A stretch of 64,000 nt of DNA, from positions 140,872 to 204,871 of the forward strand of contig NZ_FLQX01000094.1 of assembly GCF_900089955.1 (NCBI RefSeq), in the 5' to 3' direction. The DNA is from Candidatus Accumulibacter aalborgensis (lineage in GTDB: Bacteria > Pseudomonadota > Gammaproteobacteria > Burkholderiales > Rhodocyclaceae). Each line of letters begins with the position of its first letter. The stretch's first letter is position 1. This document shows, piece after piece, positions 7,578 through 16,308 of the stretch. Under the pieces are notes generated by a model. That model ran no database searches. It was given only the letters and a program-made list of their open reading frames with translations, and was not told where the DNA came from. The position numbers and the translations under genes are program-made.

Positions 7578-8594
7578 ATGAAAGCCCTGATCGTCGCCCC
7601 GTCGTGGATCGGCGACACGGTGTTGGCACAACCGCTGTTCATGCGGCTGCACGAACAAACCCCCGGCCTGCAACTCGACGCGCTCGCGCCCCGCTGGGTG
7701 GCGCCAGCCCTTGAACGTATGACGGAGATCGCAGAGATTGTCGACAGCCCCTTCGCGCACGGCGAGTTGTCGCTCAGAGCGCGCCACCGGCTGGCCCGCC
7801 AACTGGCGCCTTGCGGCTACCAGCGAGCCTACGTGCTGCCCAATTCGCTCAAGTCGGCGCTGATCCCGTTTCTGGCCGACATTCCCGAACGTATCGGCTT
7901 CGTCGGCGAAAGCCGCTACGGATTGATCAACCACCGGCATAGGCTGAACGAGGCGCTGCTGCCGCAGATGAGCGAACGCTTCGCGCAACTCGCCGAGAGC
8001 CCCGGAGGGTCACTGACCAGACCCCTGCCCCGGCCACGCATCACTTCCAGCAGCAGGCAGCGCGCCGCCACGCTGGCTGCCCTCGGCGTCGATCTACCCT
8101 CCAGGCTGGCGGTCTTCTGCCCCGGCGCTGAATACGGCCCGGCCAAGCGCTGGCCGGCACGGCATTTCGCGACGCTGGCCAATGCGCTGGCCGAGAGAAA
8201 CTACGCGGTCTGGCTGCTGGGCTCAGCCAAGGACCGGGCCATCGGCGACGAGATCGTCGCTCTGGCGAGCCCGGCTGCGCTACCGCTGAATCTCTGTGGT
8301 GCCACTTCGCTGCCCCAGGCGATCGACCTCCTGGCCGCAGCCTCGCTCGTCGTGTGCAACGACTCCGGCCTGATGCACGTTGCCGCTGCCCTTGACCGGC
8401 CACTGGTGGCGGTCTATGGCTCCTCATCGCCGGGCTTCACGCCGCCGCTCTCGGAGCGCGCGAAGATCATCAGTCTTGAACTCGACTGCAGCCCCTGCTT
8501 CAAGCGTGAATGTCCGCTGGGCCATCTCGACTGCCTGAACAAACTCGACCCGCAGCGCGTTTTGGACGCCTGCCTGAGCGGGGTGCCCGCATGA
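7578..8594 (+). CDS. waaF: ADP-heptose:LPS heptosyltransferase II
   Basis: A 338-residue GT9-family glycosyltransferase (GT-B fold) that adds the second heptose to the lipopolysaccharide inner core. It starts MKALIVAPSWIGDTVLAQPL, the family's signature N terminus with the catalytic Asp. The nucleotide-sugar-binding part CPGAEYGPAKRWPARHFA lies near residue 180 and VCNDSGLMHVAAAL near 260. The C-terminal CSPCFKRECPLGHLDCL is typical of RfaF. ATG 7578 with GGTGAAG upstream is preferred to GTG 7569. It overlaps the next gene by four bases. Confidence 0.92.
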   Translation: MKALIVAPSWIGDTVLAQPLFMRLHEQTPGLQLDALAPRWVAPALERMTEIAEIVDSPFAHGELSLRARHRLARQLAPCGYQRAYVLPNSLKSALIPFLADIPERIGFVGESRYGLINHRHRLNEALLPQMSERFAQLAESPGGSLTRPLPRPRITSSSRQRAATLAALGVDLPSRLAVFCPGAEYGPAKRWPARHFATLANALAERNYAVWLLGSAKDRAIGDEIVALASPAALPLNLCGATSLPQAIDLLAAASLVVCNDSGLMHVAAALDRPLVAVYGSSSPGFTPPLSERAKIISLELDCSPCFKRECPLGHLDCLNKLDPQRVLDACLSGVPA

Positions 8595-9040
8595 TCGTTG
8601 TCTTTGCCACCCCCGAGGATGTCGAGACAAGCTTCTACGAAGCCATCGCGCGTGCCGATCTGGCTGCCCTGATGAGCGTCTGGGCCGACGACGAAGACAT
8701 TGTCTGCATCCACCCAACCGGCCAGCGCCTGACCGGCGCGGCAGCCATCCGCGACAGTTGGCGAGCTATCTTCGCCAACAACCCGCGCCTGACGGTGCGC
8801 CTGTCGCGCGCCGTTCGCTGGAGCGGCATGCTGTTGGCGGTGCACAGCGTCGTCGAAACGCTCTACATCGGTGGCGAACTCCGGCCGCACGGCCCAATGC
8901 TGGCCACCAACGTCTTCCAGCGCGGCGCCAGTGGCTGGCGGCTGCTCTCGCATCACTCGTCAACGGCCGCCGACAAGGACGTTGCCGAGGCCCCGGCGAG
9001 TAGCGAAAGCGACGGGAAAACGATACGGACACTGCATTGA
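8591..9040 (+). CDS. SnoaL/NTF2-like protein (DUF4440 type)
   Basis: A 149-residue cone-shaped NTF2-like protein. FYEAIARADLAALMSVWADDEDIVCIHP is the standard first helix and strand, and GAAAIRDSWRAIFANN follows. The C-terminal strands include TNVFQRGASGWRLLSHHSS. Members act as small binding or isomerase proteins, with no assignable substrate here. Its ATG sits in the waaF stop (ATGA overlap), so it is translated from the same message. The last 25 residues are low in hydrophobics and probably disordered. Confidence 0.8.
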   Translation: MIVVFATPEDVETSFYEAIARADLAALMSVWADDEDIVCIHPTGQRLTGAAAIRDSWRAIFANNPRLTVRLSRAVRWSGMLLAVHSVVETLYIGGELRPHGPMLATNVFQRGASGWRLLSHHSSTAADKDVAEAPASSESDGKTIRTLH

Positions 9041-9143
9041 GGCTTGCCCGAGCGGGAATGTCGGCTTCCTCACCGGAGCCTGCCAGGGCGACTCGACTGG
9101 CTGCCGCAGCGCATTCTTCGCTATTTTCAGCACGAGGTATGAC

Positions 9144-10523
9144 ATGAACGCTCCTTTGCCCGCAGAAATCTTCAAAGCCTATGATATTCGCGGCATCGTC
9201 GGCCAGACGCTGACCGCCGACAGCGTCCGGCGGATCGGACACGGTATCGGTTCGCTGGCCCTTGATCGCGGCCAGCGCGCGATTGCCGTCGGCCGTGACG
9301 GGCGCCTCTCGGGACCTGAGCTGGCAGCGGCGCTGATGGCAGGAATCAGGATGGCCGGCATCGACACCATCGATGTCGGTTGCGTGCCGACGCCGGTGGT
9401 CTACTTCGCTGCACACCAACTGGGCTGCCACAGTTGCGTTGCCGTCACCGGGAGCCACAACCCCCCCGACTACAACGGCCTGAAGATGGTCATCGGCGGC
9501 GAGACACTCGCCGGTGAGGCGATTCAGGCGATCCGCCAGCGCGTCGACCGCGGCGCCCTGAGCAGCGGCAGCGGCCAGGCAAACAGCGCCGACGTCCGCC
9601 AGGCCTACCTCGCCCGCATCGTCGGCGACGTCCGCCTGGCACGCCCGATGAAGATCGTCATCGACTGCGGCAACGGCGTTGCCGGCGGCATTGCCCCGGA
9701 ACTCTTTCGTGCGCTCGGCTGTGAGCTGGTCGAACTCTTCTGCGAAGTCGACGGCCACTTCCCGAATCACCACCCCGACCCGTCGAAACCTGAAAACCTC
9801 CAGGACGTGATCCGCGCGCTGCGTGCGACCGATGCTGAACTTGGCCTTGCCTTCGACGGTGATGGCGACCGCCTCGGCGTGGTCACCAGGGACGGCGAGA
9901 TCATCTACCCGGATCGTCAACTGATGCTTTTTGCCGCCGACGTGCTCAGCCGCTGCCCCGGCCAGCAGATCATCTACGACGTCAAGTGCACGCGCCTGCT
10001 GGCGCCCTGGATTCGCCAGCACGGCGGCGAGCCGCTGATGTGGAAAACCGGCCACGCACTGGTCAAGGCCAAGCTCAGGGAAACCGGCTCGCCGCTGGCC
10101 GGCGAAATGAGCGGCCACGTGTTTTTCAAGGAGCGCTGGTTCGGCTTCGACGACGGCCTCTACGCCGGCGCCCGGCTGCTCGAGATCCTGTCGCGCGCAG
10201 GCGACGCGAATGCGGCGCTCAAGGCGCTGCCCGACAGCAGTTCAACGCCCGAGCTGAACATCAGCATGAAGGAAGGCGAGCCCCTGGCGCTGATCGAGGA
10301 TCTGCGGCGCGACGCGCACTTCGAGGGTGCACGCGAGATCATCACCATCGACGGCTTGCGCGTCGAATATGCCGATGGTTTCGGGCTGGCGCGATCATCG
10401 AATACCACGCCGGTGGTCGTGCTGCGCTTCGAGGCCGACGACCACGCTGCCCTCGACCGCATCCAGGCCGATTTTCGGCGGGTTCTCGAAGCAGCGCGAC
10501 CCGGCCTGGCGCTGCCCTTCTAA
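9144..10523 (+). CDS. Phosphomannomutase/phosphoglucomutase (AlgC/ManB type)
   Basis: A 459-residue alpha-D-phosphohexomutase interconverting hexose 1- and 6-phosphates for LPS and exopolysaccharide precursors. It has the phosphoserine loop VTGSHNPPDYNG (about residue 105), the Mg loop FDGDGDRLGV (about 240), the sugar-binding loop GEMSGHVFF (about 325) and the C-terminal phosphate loop RSSNTTPVVVLRFE. It begins MNAPLPAEIFKAYDIRGIVG. A much longer in-frame extension to 8871 lies inside the preceding gene and is rejected. Dual glucose/mannose specificity is inferred from similarity to AlgC. Confidence 0.93.
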   Translation: MNAPLPAEIFKAYDIRGIVGQTLTADSVRRIGHGIGSLALDRGQRAIAVGRDGRLSGPELAAALMAGIRMAGIDTIDVGCVPTPVVYFAAHQLGCHSCVAVTGSHNPPDYNGLKMVIGGETLAGEAIQAIRQRVDRGALSSGSGQANSADVRQAYLARIVGDVRLARPMKIVIDCGNGVAGGIAPELFRALGCELVELFCEVDGHFPNHHPDPSKPENLQDVIRALRATDAELGLAFDGDGDRLGVVTRDGEIIYPDRQLMLFAADVLSRCPGQQIIYDVKCTRLLAPWIRQHGGEPLMWKTGHALVKAKLRETGSPLAGEMSGHVFFKERWFGFDDGLYAGARLLEILSRAGDANAALKALPDSSSTPELNISMKEGEPLALIEDLRRDAHFEGAREIITIDGLRVEYADGFGLARSSNTTPVVVLRFEADDHAALDRIQADFRRVLEAARPGLALPF

Positions 10524-10570
10524 GGCTTTGAATCCTTGCCCCGGACGACCGCCAGACATGGCCGGCAGCG

Positions 10571-11824
10571 ATGACTGATCAGTTTCTCGCCAACGCCTTC
10601 CTCTTCCGCCAGCCGATCCTGAACCGGAAACAGGAACTCGCCGGCTATCAGTTGTCGTTTCGCGGCAGCGAAAAGGGCGCTGCCGACGGCCGCAATTGCC
10701 GCGGTGACAGCGCCCCGCTGTGCGCCGCTTACTCCGAGCTGGGCATGCGCAGCGCGCTGGGCAACACCTGTGCATTCATCGGCATCGATGCCGATTTCCT
10801 GCATCAGGAGTCGATCGAACTGCTGCCGCCCGAGGGCGTCGTCCTCGAACTGCTGCTCGACGGACTACCCGACAAGGAAACCCTGACGCGCTGCAGCAAG
10901 CTGCGCGAGCGCGGCTATGCGCTTGCTCTGACCGACTACCGGGGTATCGACGCGCGCAGCCGGCTGCTGCTGCCAATGGTCGAGGTGATCACGATCGACC
11001 TCCACGCGGCCGGCGAAGACCAACTCCTTGACCTGGCCGGATCGCTGCGGCACCTGCCGATCAAGCTTCTGGCCCAGGAGGTAGATAGCCACGAGCAGAT
11101 GCAACGTTGCCAAAGCCTGGGCTTCGCGCTTTTTCAGGGTCGCTACTTCGCTTTGGCCGAAATCGTCAGCGGTCGTCGCCTGTCGGCCTCACAGGCCGCC
11201 CTGATACGCTTGATCAACCTCGTCGGGCGCGACCTGGAAACGGCAGTGATCGAGGATGCTTTCAAGCACGAACCGGCGCTGACCCTCAACCTGCTGCGCG
11301 TGGTCAACGCGGTCGGCCGCCGCGGTAGCCGCTTCGCACAACCGGTGACCTCGCTGCGCCACGCAATCACCCTGCTCGGGCGGCGCCAATTGCAGCGCTG
11401 GCTGTCTCTACTGCTGCTGGCACCGACCAGCGGCACCTTCGACCCGGCCCGCTCGCCCTTGCTGCAGGTTGCCGCCCTGCGCGGACGGATGATGGAACTG
11501 CTGGTCGATGCCGCTCAGCCACGAGACCACAAGCTGGCCGATCTGGCATTTCTCACCGGCATCCTGTCGATGATGCCGCTGGCCCTCGGCCTGCCGATTG
11601 AAGAAATCATCGACCAGATTGCCGTCGAACGCGAAGTCCGGAGCGCACTTTGCCGGCACGAAGGTCTGCTCGGCACGGCCCTGGCGCTGCTCGAACGTTT
11701 CGACGGCGACGATGCAGCGGGCTGTGATGAGCTGTTGTCGGCACTCCCCGGCCGCTTCGACCGCCAGGCACTGAATACCTGCCTAAGCGTCGCTCTACGC
11801 TGGTTGAACTGCGCCAGCGCGTGA
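10571..11824 (+). CDS. Degenerate EAL-HDOD signalling protein (YuxH/CdgJ type)
   Basis: A 417-residue protein with an N-terminal EAL-like domain (residues about 5-200, starting FLFRQPILNRKQELAGYQL) and a C-terminal HDOD domain (about 205-400; SAAL-type helix bundle with NLLRVVNA and ITLLGRRQLQRWLSLLLLAP). The EAL catalytic signatures are gone: the EAL position reads LELLL, DDFG is TDYRG, and the K-x-D strand is TID. QGRYF is retained. c-di-GMP hydrolysis is therefore unlikely and a binding or scaffold role more plausible. It is convergent with a GGDEF gene seven bases away. Confidence 0.88.
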   Translation: MTDQFLANAFLFRQPILNRKQELAGYQLSFRGSEKGAADGRNCRGDSAPLCAAYSELGMRSALGNTCAFIGIDADFLHQESIELLPPEGVVLELLLDGLPDKETLTRCSKLRERGYALALTDYRGIDARSRLLLPMVEVITIDLHAAGEDQLLDLAGSLRHLPIKLLAQEVDSHEQMQRCQSLGFALFQGRYFALAEIVSGRRLSASQAALIRLINLVGRDLETAVIEDAFKHEPALTLNLLRVVNAVGRRGSRFAQPVTSLRHAITLLGRRQLQRWLSLLLLAPTSGTFDPARSPLLQVAALRGRMMELLVDAAQPRDHKLADLAFLTGILSMMPLALGLPIEEIIDQIAVEREVRSALCRHEGLLGTALALLERFDGDDAAGCDELLSALPGRFDRQALNTCLSVALRWLNCASA

Positions 11825-11831
11825 ATCCAGG

Positions 11832-12770
11832 CTAGAACATATCCATATTCACGCACAGCCGGTTGCCGCCGGTTTCGCGCGCGCTGGCGAGCAGTGACTG
11901 GACGCGCTCGATCAGCGCCCCGGCGTCCTCGCCGGTGTATTCGGTCACTCCGCCGCTGATCGTCAGCCAGGGCTCGTGGATGTGCGAATCGTTTGCCTCG
12001 CTCGAATCCATCAAATGACTCGCTTCAACGGCTTCACGTAAACGCTCCAGCCCCACCATGGCCTCATTGACACGCACATTGGGCAGGATCAGCAGGAACT
12101 GATCCTCGCCGAACCGGCCGATCATGTCGAACTCACGCAGGCTCCCGGCCAGCAGTCGGCCCAGGTCGGCGAGCAACTGCTGGCGAGCTTGCCCTGCGTC
12201 CGCTATCCCTCCCCCGGACGAGTTGTCGATGGCCAGCAAGGAGAGGGCGAAAGGTGTGCCGTAACGCTGAGCACGGCGACTCTCGTCATCGAGCAGGAGG
12301 AGAATATGGCGCTGGTTGAAAACCCCGGTGAGCGGGTCGTGCGTGGGCAGTTGGCAGCCTTCGCTCGCCAGGCGCGTGTCCCGAGTCAGGTCGGCAAGCG
12401 TCACTAGAACACGCCGCAGGCTGCCGTCGTCGGCAAAGACCGGAAAGGCACTGGCCTTGTACCAGGTACTTGACCGCGACTGCTCGTGCCTGATCCCGAT
12501 GGCGCGCTGGCGCAGCGGTTCGTGAGTCATCACGACCTGCATTTCGGGGCGTTCTTGGTCGGCCAGGGGGCGCCCATTTTCGTCCTCCCACAGGGTCGGC
12601 GTCGAGCCGAGAAAGACGCCGGCCTGCGTATTGCTCTGTTGCAGCGCTCCGTTGGCAGCGAAGACGAGGAGCCCGATGCTCAGGCTGTCGAGCAACTCGG
12701 CATAACGCCCTATTTCTGCGTCATCGGCACGCAGATCGACGAGCGGCAGGCGGTTTTGGCTATTGAGCAT
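11832..12770 (-). CDS. PAS-GGDEF protein with degenerate GGDEF motif
   Basis: A 312-residue protein with a PAS-like sensor (about residues 20-135, LLDSLSIGLLVFAANGALQQSN) and a GGDEF domain (about 150-305, beginning THDPLTGVFNQRHILLLL). The active-site loop reads RFGEDQFLLILP, so GGDEF has become GEDQF, replacing one Gly and one metal-binding acidic residue. Cyclase activity is doubtful. ATG 12770 (MLNSQNRLPL) is preferred because the longer frame to 12854 runs into the hairpin following metY. The motif change and the neighbouring degenerate EAL protein suggest a receptor pair. Confidence 0.85.
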   Translation of the reverse strand: MLNSQNRLPLVDLRADDAEIGRYAELLDSLSIGLLVFAANGALQQSNTQAGVFLGSTPTLWEDENGRPLADQERPEMQVVMTHEPLRQRAIGIRHEQSRSSTWYKASAFPVFADDGSLRRVLVTLADLTRDTRLASEGCQLPTHDPLTGVFNQRHILLLLDDESRRAQRYGTPFALSLLAIDNSSGGGIADAGQARQQLLADLGRLLAGSLREFDMIGRFGEDQFLLILPNVRVNEAMVGLERLREAVEASHLMDSSEANDSHIHEPWLTISGGVTEYTGEDAGALIERVQSLLASARETGGNRLCVNMDMF

Positions 12771-12858
12771 CAGTGGGAGCGCACGGAAGGACCTCGGAAT
12801 CTTAGCCCAGAACTCGGCGAGACAGCCGCCGAAAGAGCATCTCATACAAATCATGAAT

Positions 12859-12884
12859 GCCGCCCGGCGTGTTGCCGGGGCGGC
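12859..12884 (-). terminator. Hairpin after metY (terminator-like)
   Basis: GCCGCCCGGC and GCCGGGGCGGC form a GC-rich stem with one bulge around a five-base loop, just past the metY stop. There is no clear T-run, so termination efficiency is uncertain. Confidence 0.45.
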
Positions 12885-12886
12885 GT

Positions 12887-14170
12887 TCAGGCGGCCGCCA
12901 GCGCCTGTTCCAGATCGGCGATCAGATCATCAATATGTTCGATACCGATCGACAGCCGAATCATTTCCTCGGAGACGCCCGCCCTGGCCAGTTCGGCCGC
13001 CGCCAGTTGGCGGTGGGTGGTCGACGCCGGGTGGCAGGCGAGCGACTTGCTGTCGCCGATGTTGACCAGCCGGGTGAACAGCCCTAGCGCGTCCTGGAAG
13101 CGCGCACCGGCTACCGATCCGCTGCAGTCGGTCCCTTTGACGCCAAAGGTGAGAATGCCGGAAGCCTTGCCGCCCATGTACTTCTGCACCAGGGCGTGGT
13201 CCGCATGGTCAGCCAGCCCGGCGTAATTGACCCAGGCAACCTTGGCGTGGCCCTGCAGATAGGTGGCAATTCTTTCCGTGTTGCTGCAGATGCGGTCCAT
13301 GCGCAGCGGTAGCGTCTCCAGCCCCTGCAGGATCAGGAAGGCGTTGAACGGCGAGATCGCGGCACCCATGTTGCGCAGCGGCACCACACGAGCACGCCCG
13401 ATGTACGCCGCCGGACCCAGCGCTTCGGTGTACACGACGCCGTGGTAGGAAACGTCAGGCTCGTTGAGGCGCTTGAATTTCACTTTGTGTTCGGCCCAGG
13501 GAAAACGGCCGCTATCGACGATCATGCCGCCGATCGAGTTGCCGTGACCGCCAATGTACTTGGTCAGCGAGTGGACGACGATGTCGGCACCGTGTTCGAA
13601 CGGGCGGCACAGGTAAGGCGAGGGAACGGTGTTGTCGACGATCAGCGGCACGCCGTGCCGGTGCGCGATCTCGGCGAGTTTCTCGAAGTCGGTGACGTTG
13701 CCCAGCGGATTACCGACCGATTCGCAGAAGAGCGCCTTGGTCTGGCCATCGATCAGCTTCTCGAAGCTTGCCGGATCGGCGTGGTTGGCAAAGCGGGTGT
13801 TGATGCCGTACTGCGGCAGCGTGTGGGCGAAGAGGTTGTAGGTGCCACCGTAGAGAGTCGACGCCGAGACGATGTTGTCGCCCGCTTCGGCGATCGTCTG
13901 GATGGCGTAGGTGATCGCCGCCTGTCCGCTGGCCAGGGCCAGCCCGCCGATGCCGCCTTCGAGCGCGGCAACGCGCTTCTCGAGGACATCCTGCGTCGGG
14001 TTCATGATCCGCGTGTAGATGTTGCCGGCCACCTTGAGGTCGAACAGGTCAGCCCCGTGCTGCGTGCTGTCGAAGGCATACGAGGTGGTCTGGTAGATCG
14101 GTACGGCGACTGCCTTGGTCGTCGGTTCCGGGCTGTAGCCGGCGTGGACGGCGAGCGTTTCAAGTTTCAT
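12887..14170 (-). CDS. metY: O-acetylhomoserine sulfhydrylase (Cys/Met metabolism PLP enzyme)
   Basis: A 427-residue enzyme that makes homocysteine from O-acetylhomoserine and sulfide. The PLP lysine is K204 in VVHSLTKYIGGHG. The N-terminal TLAVHAGYSPEPTTKAVAVP and the long insertion around residues 215-245 are typical of MetY rather than cystathionine synthase. VGNPLGNVTDFEKLAEIAH and the C-terminal IRLSIGIEHIDDLIADL complete the fold. It is monocistronic, ended by a GC hairpin, with zapE upstream on the same strand. Confidence 0.94.
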   Translation of the reverse strand: MKLETLAVHAGYSPEPTTKAVAVPIYQTTSYAFDSTQHGADLFDLKVAGNIYTRIMNPTQDVLEKRVAALEGGIGGLALASGQAAITYAIQTIAEAGDNIVSASTLYGGTYNLFAHTLPQYGINTRFANHADPASFEKLIDGQTKALFCESVGNPLGNVTDFEKLAEIAHRHGVPLIVDNTVPSPYLCRPFEHGADIVVHSLTKYIGGHGNSIGGMIVDSGRFPWAEHKVKFKRLNEPDVSYHGVVYTEALGPAAYIGRARVVPLRNMGAAISPFNAFLILQGLETLPLRMDRICSNTERIATYLQGHAKVAWVNYAGLADHADHALVQKYMGGKASGILTFGVKGTDCSGSVAGARFQDALGLFTRLVNIGDSKSLACHPASTTHRQLAAAELARAGVSEEMIRLSIGIEHIDDLIADLEQALAAA

Positions 14171-14221
14171 GCAGCATCTCCCTGGTTGGTTGGCGCGGTG
14201 TTGGCAACGGGTAGCGTCCGA

Positions 14222-15334
14222 TCAGGACAAGTGTGGCAGCCCGAGATACGCGCGCGAACGCATCTCGGTCAGCCGACTGGCGGTGCGAAAGAATTCGCTG
14301 GCCTGCGTGCCCTGTGTGTAAAGCCCTTCCGGAGCACAGTCGGCGGTGGCAATCAGCTTGACTTTGTGATCATAAAAGACGTCGACCAGCCAGGTGAAGC
14401 GCCGCGCCTCGGATGACATGCTGGCCGACATCTTTGGAATCTCCGACAACAGCACCGTATGATAGCTCCGCGCCAGTTCGAGGTAGTCGTTCTGCGAGCG
14501 GGGGCCGGCGCACAATCCCTTGAAATCGAACCAGATGACGCCGTGGCCTCGGCGCAGCGTCGGGATCTCGCGGCCAAGAACCGCGACGCTGCCGGCCGAC
14601 TCGCCCTCGCCGCCGGCCATGGCGGCGAAGTAGTCGGCCATTTTCAGCTCGGCAGCGGCGTCGGCCGGAGAGTGGAAGATCTCGACCTGTTCGAGCGTCC
14701 GCAGCCGGTAGTCGACACCGGCATCGATCTCCAGCACGTCAAGCCGTGACTTGATCAGGGCGATCGTCGGCAGGAAGGCCTCGCGCTGCAGGCCGTTCGG
14801 ATAGAGCTTCTCGGGCGGGTAATTGGACGTCATCACGAACACCACTCCTCTGGCAAAAAGCGCTTCGAGCAAGCGGCCGAGGATCATCGCATCGGCAATG
14901 TCCGAGACATGAAACTCGTCGAAGCACAGCAGGCGTACCGCGCTGGCGATGCGCTCGGCAACGCGGAGCAGCGGATCGCTCTCGCCCTTCAGTTCGTTCA
15001 ACTGACGATGCACATCGTGCATGAAGGCATGAAAATGAACCCGACGCTTGCGACGGTAAGGTACGGAGTCGAAAAAGCAGTCCATCAGGAAGCTCTTGCC
15101 GCGCCCTACCCCACCCCAGAAATAGACGCCACGCGGCAGTTCCGGAGGAGCAAAGAAGCGGCGCAGGGTGCTGCGACGGCCGACCTTGAACGACAGCAGC
15201 GCATAGTACAGCCGCTGCAGACGCTCGGCGGCCGTGCGCTGCGCGGCGTCGGCCGTGAAATGACGCGCCGCAAGTACGCCCTCGTAGGCGTCGAGCATGC
15301 CACGCTCGGGAACCCGGAGAATTCTGTGAGGCAT
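14222..15334 (-). CDS. zapE: AFG1/ZapE-family cell-division ATPase
   Basis: A 370-residue AAA-type ATPase. Walker A is YFWGGVGRGKSFLMD (about residue 75) and Walker B is LLCFDEFHVSDIADAM (about 140), followed by FVMTSNYPPEKLYPNGLQR, the sensor region typical of ZapE. ZapE acts at late-stage Z-rings and on membrane protein homeostasis. ATG 15334 (MPHRILRVPERG) has AGGAAGGAAAC upstream; an in-frame extension to 15451 has no site and lies in the intergenic region. Confidence 0.93.
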   Translation of the reverse strand: MPHRILRVPERGMLDAYEGVLAARHFTADAAQRTAAERLQRLYYALLSFKVGRRSTLRRFFAPPELPRGVYFWGGVGRGKSFLMDCFFDSVPYRRKRRVHFHAFMHDVHRQLNELKGESDPLLRVAERIASAVRLLCFDEFHVSDIADAMILGRLLEALFARGVVFVMTSNYPPEKLYPNGLQREAFLPTIALIKSRLDVLEIDAGVDYRLRTLEQVEIFHSPADAAAELKMADYFAAMAGGEGESAGSVAVLGREIPTLRRGHGVIWFDFKGLCAGPRSQNDYLELARSYHTVLLSEIPKMSASMSSEARRFTWLVDVFYDHKVKLIATADCAPEGLYTQGTQASEFFRTASRLTEMRSRAYLGLPHLS

Positions 15335-15480
15335 CAGTTTCCTTCCTGTGCTCGGGGGAGATTCCTGGCCATTCGACCGGCGGGCGGGCAGGCAGATCGA
15401 AAACATCGCCTGCATCGCGCCACCCACGGCCGGTCGCAACGATGCCGACATTCTAAACCATCGCTGGCGTGACTGACATC

Positions 15481-15505
15481 GTTGGGGTGAGCAACGAACG
15501 CCAAC
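15481..15505. repeat. REP-like palindrome, copy A (degenerate)
   Basis: Arms GTTGGGG and CGCCAAC around TGAGCAACGAA, with one arm mismatch. It shares the TGAG-n-AACGAA loop with the other copies at 18178, 55183 and 55289, and lies between zapE and pxpA. Confidence 0.65.
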
Positions 15506-15522
15506 GAGCTGGGCGCCTGAGG

Positions 15523-16308
15523 TCAGTCCAACGACGCCTGCAGCACCGCAGGGAGCGGCAACAGACTGACGCCCGAGGCCAGCAGCGAAGCACGAATGGC
15601 AGTCGCCACGGCAAGCGCCTGTGGTCCGTCGCCGTGCACGCAGATGCTGTGAAACTCAGTACGGATCAGCCGCCCGCTGGCGGTGACGATGCCACCCGCG
15701 GCGACCATGCGCGCGACATGGGTGACACATTCGTCGGCGTTGTGCAAAACTGCACCCAACTGGCTGCGCGGGACCAGGCGACCCGCGTCGGTATACGTCC
15801 GGTCAGCGAATACCTCGGCCGCCACCGTCAACCCCGCCGCCTCACCGGCCTGCGCGAGCTTCGACAAGGCGGGCGCCAGCAGGATGAGCGCCGGGTCATA
15901 AGCGCAAATGGCCGACACCACGCTGCTCGCCAGCGCCGCATCCTCGCAGGCCATGTTGTTCAGCGCGCCGTGCGGCTTGACGTGCGTCAATCGCCCACCT
16001 TCGGCTTGCGCCATACCGTTCAGCGCGCCGATCTGATAGATCAGCATCGCTTCCAGGTCGGCGGGAGGTAATTGCATGGCCCGCCGCCCGAAGCCCTGCA
16101 GGTCGGGAAACGACGGATGCGCGCCCAGGCTGACACCGGCAGCGAGCGCCTGGCGAACCGTACGGCGCATGACCAGCGGATCGCCGGCATGGAAGCCGCA
16201 GGCGATGTTGGCGGCGCCGACGATGCGCAGCAACTCGGCGTCACTGCCCATCTCCCAGGCGCCAAAGCTTTCGCCGAGATCAGCGTTGAGATTGATCCTG
16301 CGCGCCAT
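15523..16308 (-). CDS. pxpA: 5-oxoprolinase subunit A (LamB/YcsF family)
   Basis: A 261-residue protein starting MARRINLNADLGESFGAWEMG. ANIACGFHAGDPLVMRRTV and THVKPHGALNNMACED are the LamB/YcsF signature blocks. With PxpB and PxpC it forms the ATP-dependent enzyme opening 5-oxoproline to glutamate. Two consecutive ATG codons follow GGGAGGA; the second (16308) has the better spacing, and it overlaps the pxpC stop. A much longer frame reaching 17574 is a shadow of pxpC. This is the last gene of pxpB-pxpC-pxpA. Confidence 0.95.
   Translation of the reverse strand: MARRINLNADLGESFGAWEMGSDAELLRIVGAANIACGFHAGDPLVMRRTVRQALAAGVSLGAHPSFPDLQGFGRRAMQLPPADLEAMLIYQIGALNGMAQAEGGRLTHVKPHGALNNMACEDAALASSVVSAICAYDPALILLAPALSKLAQAGEAAGLTVAAEVFADRTYTDAGRLVPRSQLGAVLHNADECVTHVARMVAAGGIVTASGRLIRTEFHSICVHGDGPQALAVATAIRASLLASGVSLLPLPAVLQASLD

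Noticed and set aside
8766..10118. 450-residue minus-strand frame opposite the phosphohexomutase
   Set aside because: It mirrors the codon pattern of an unmistakable gene and has no recognisable domain.
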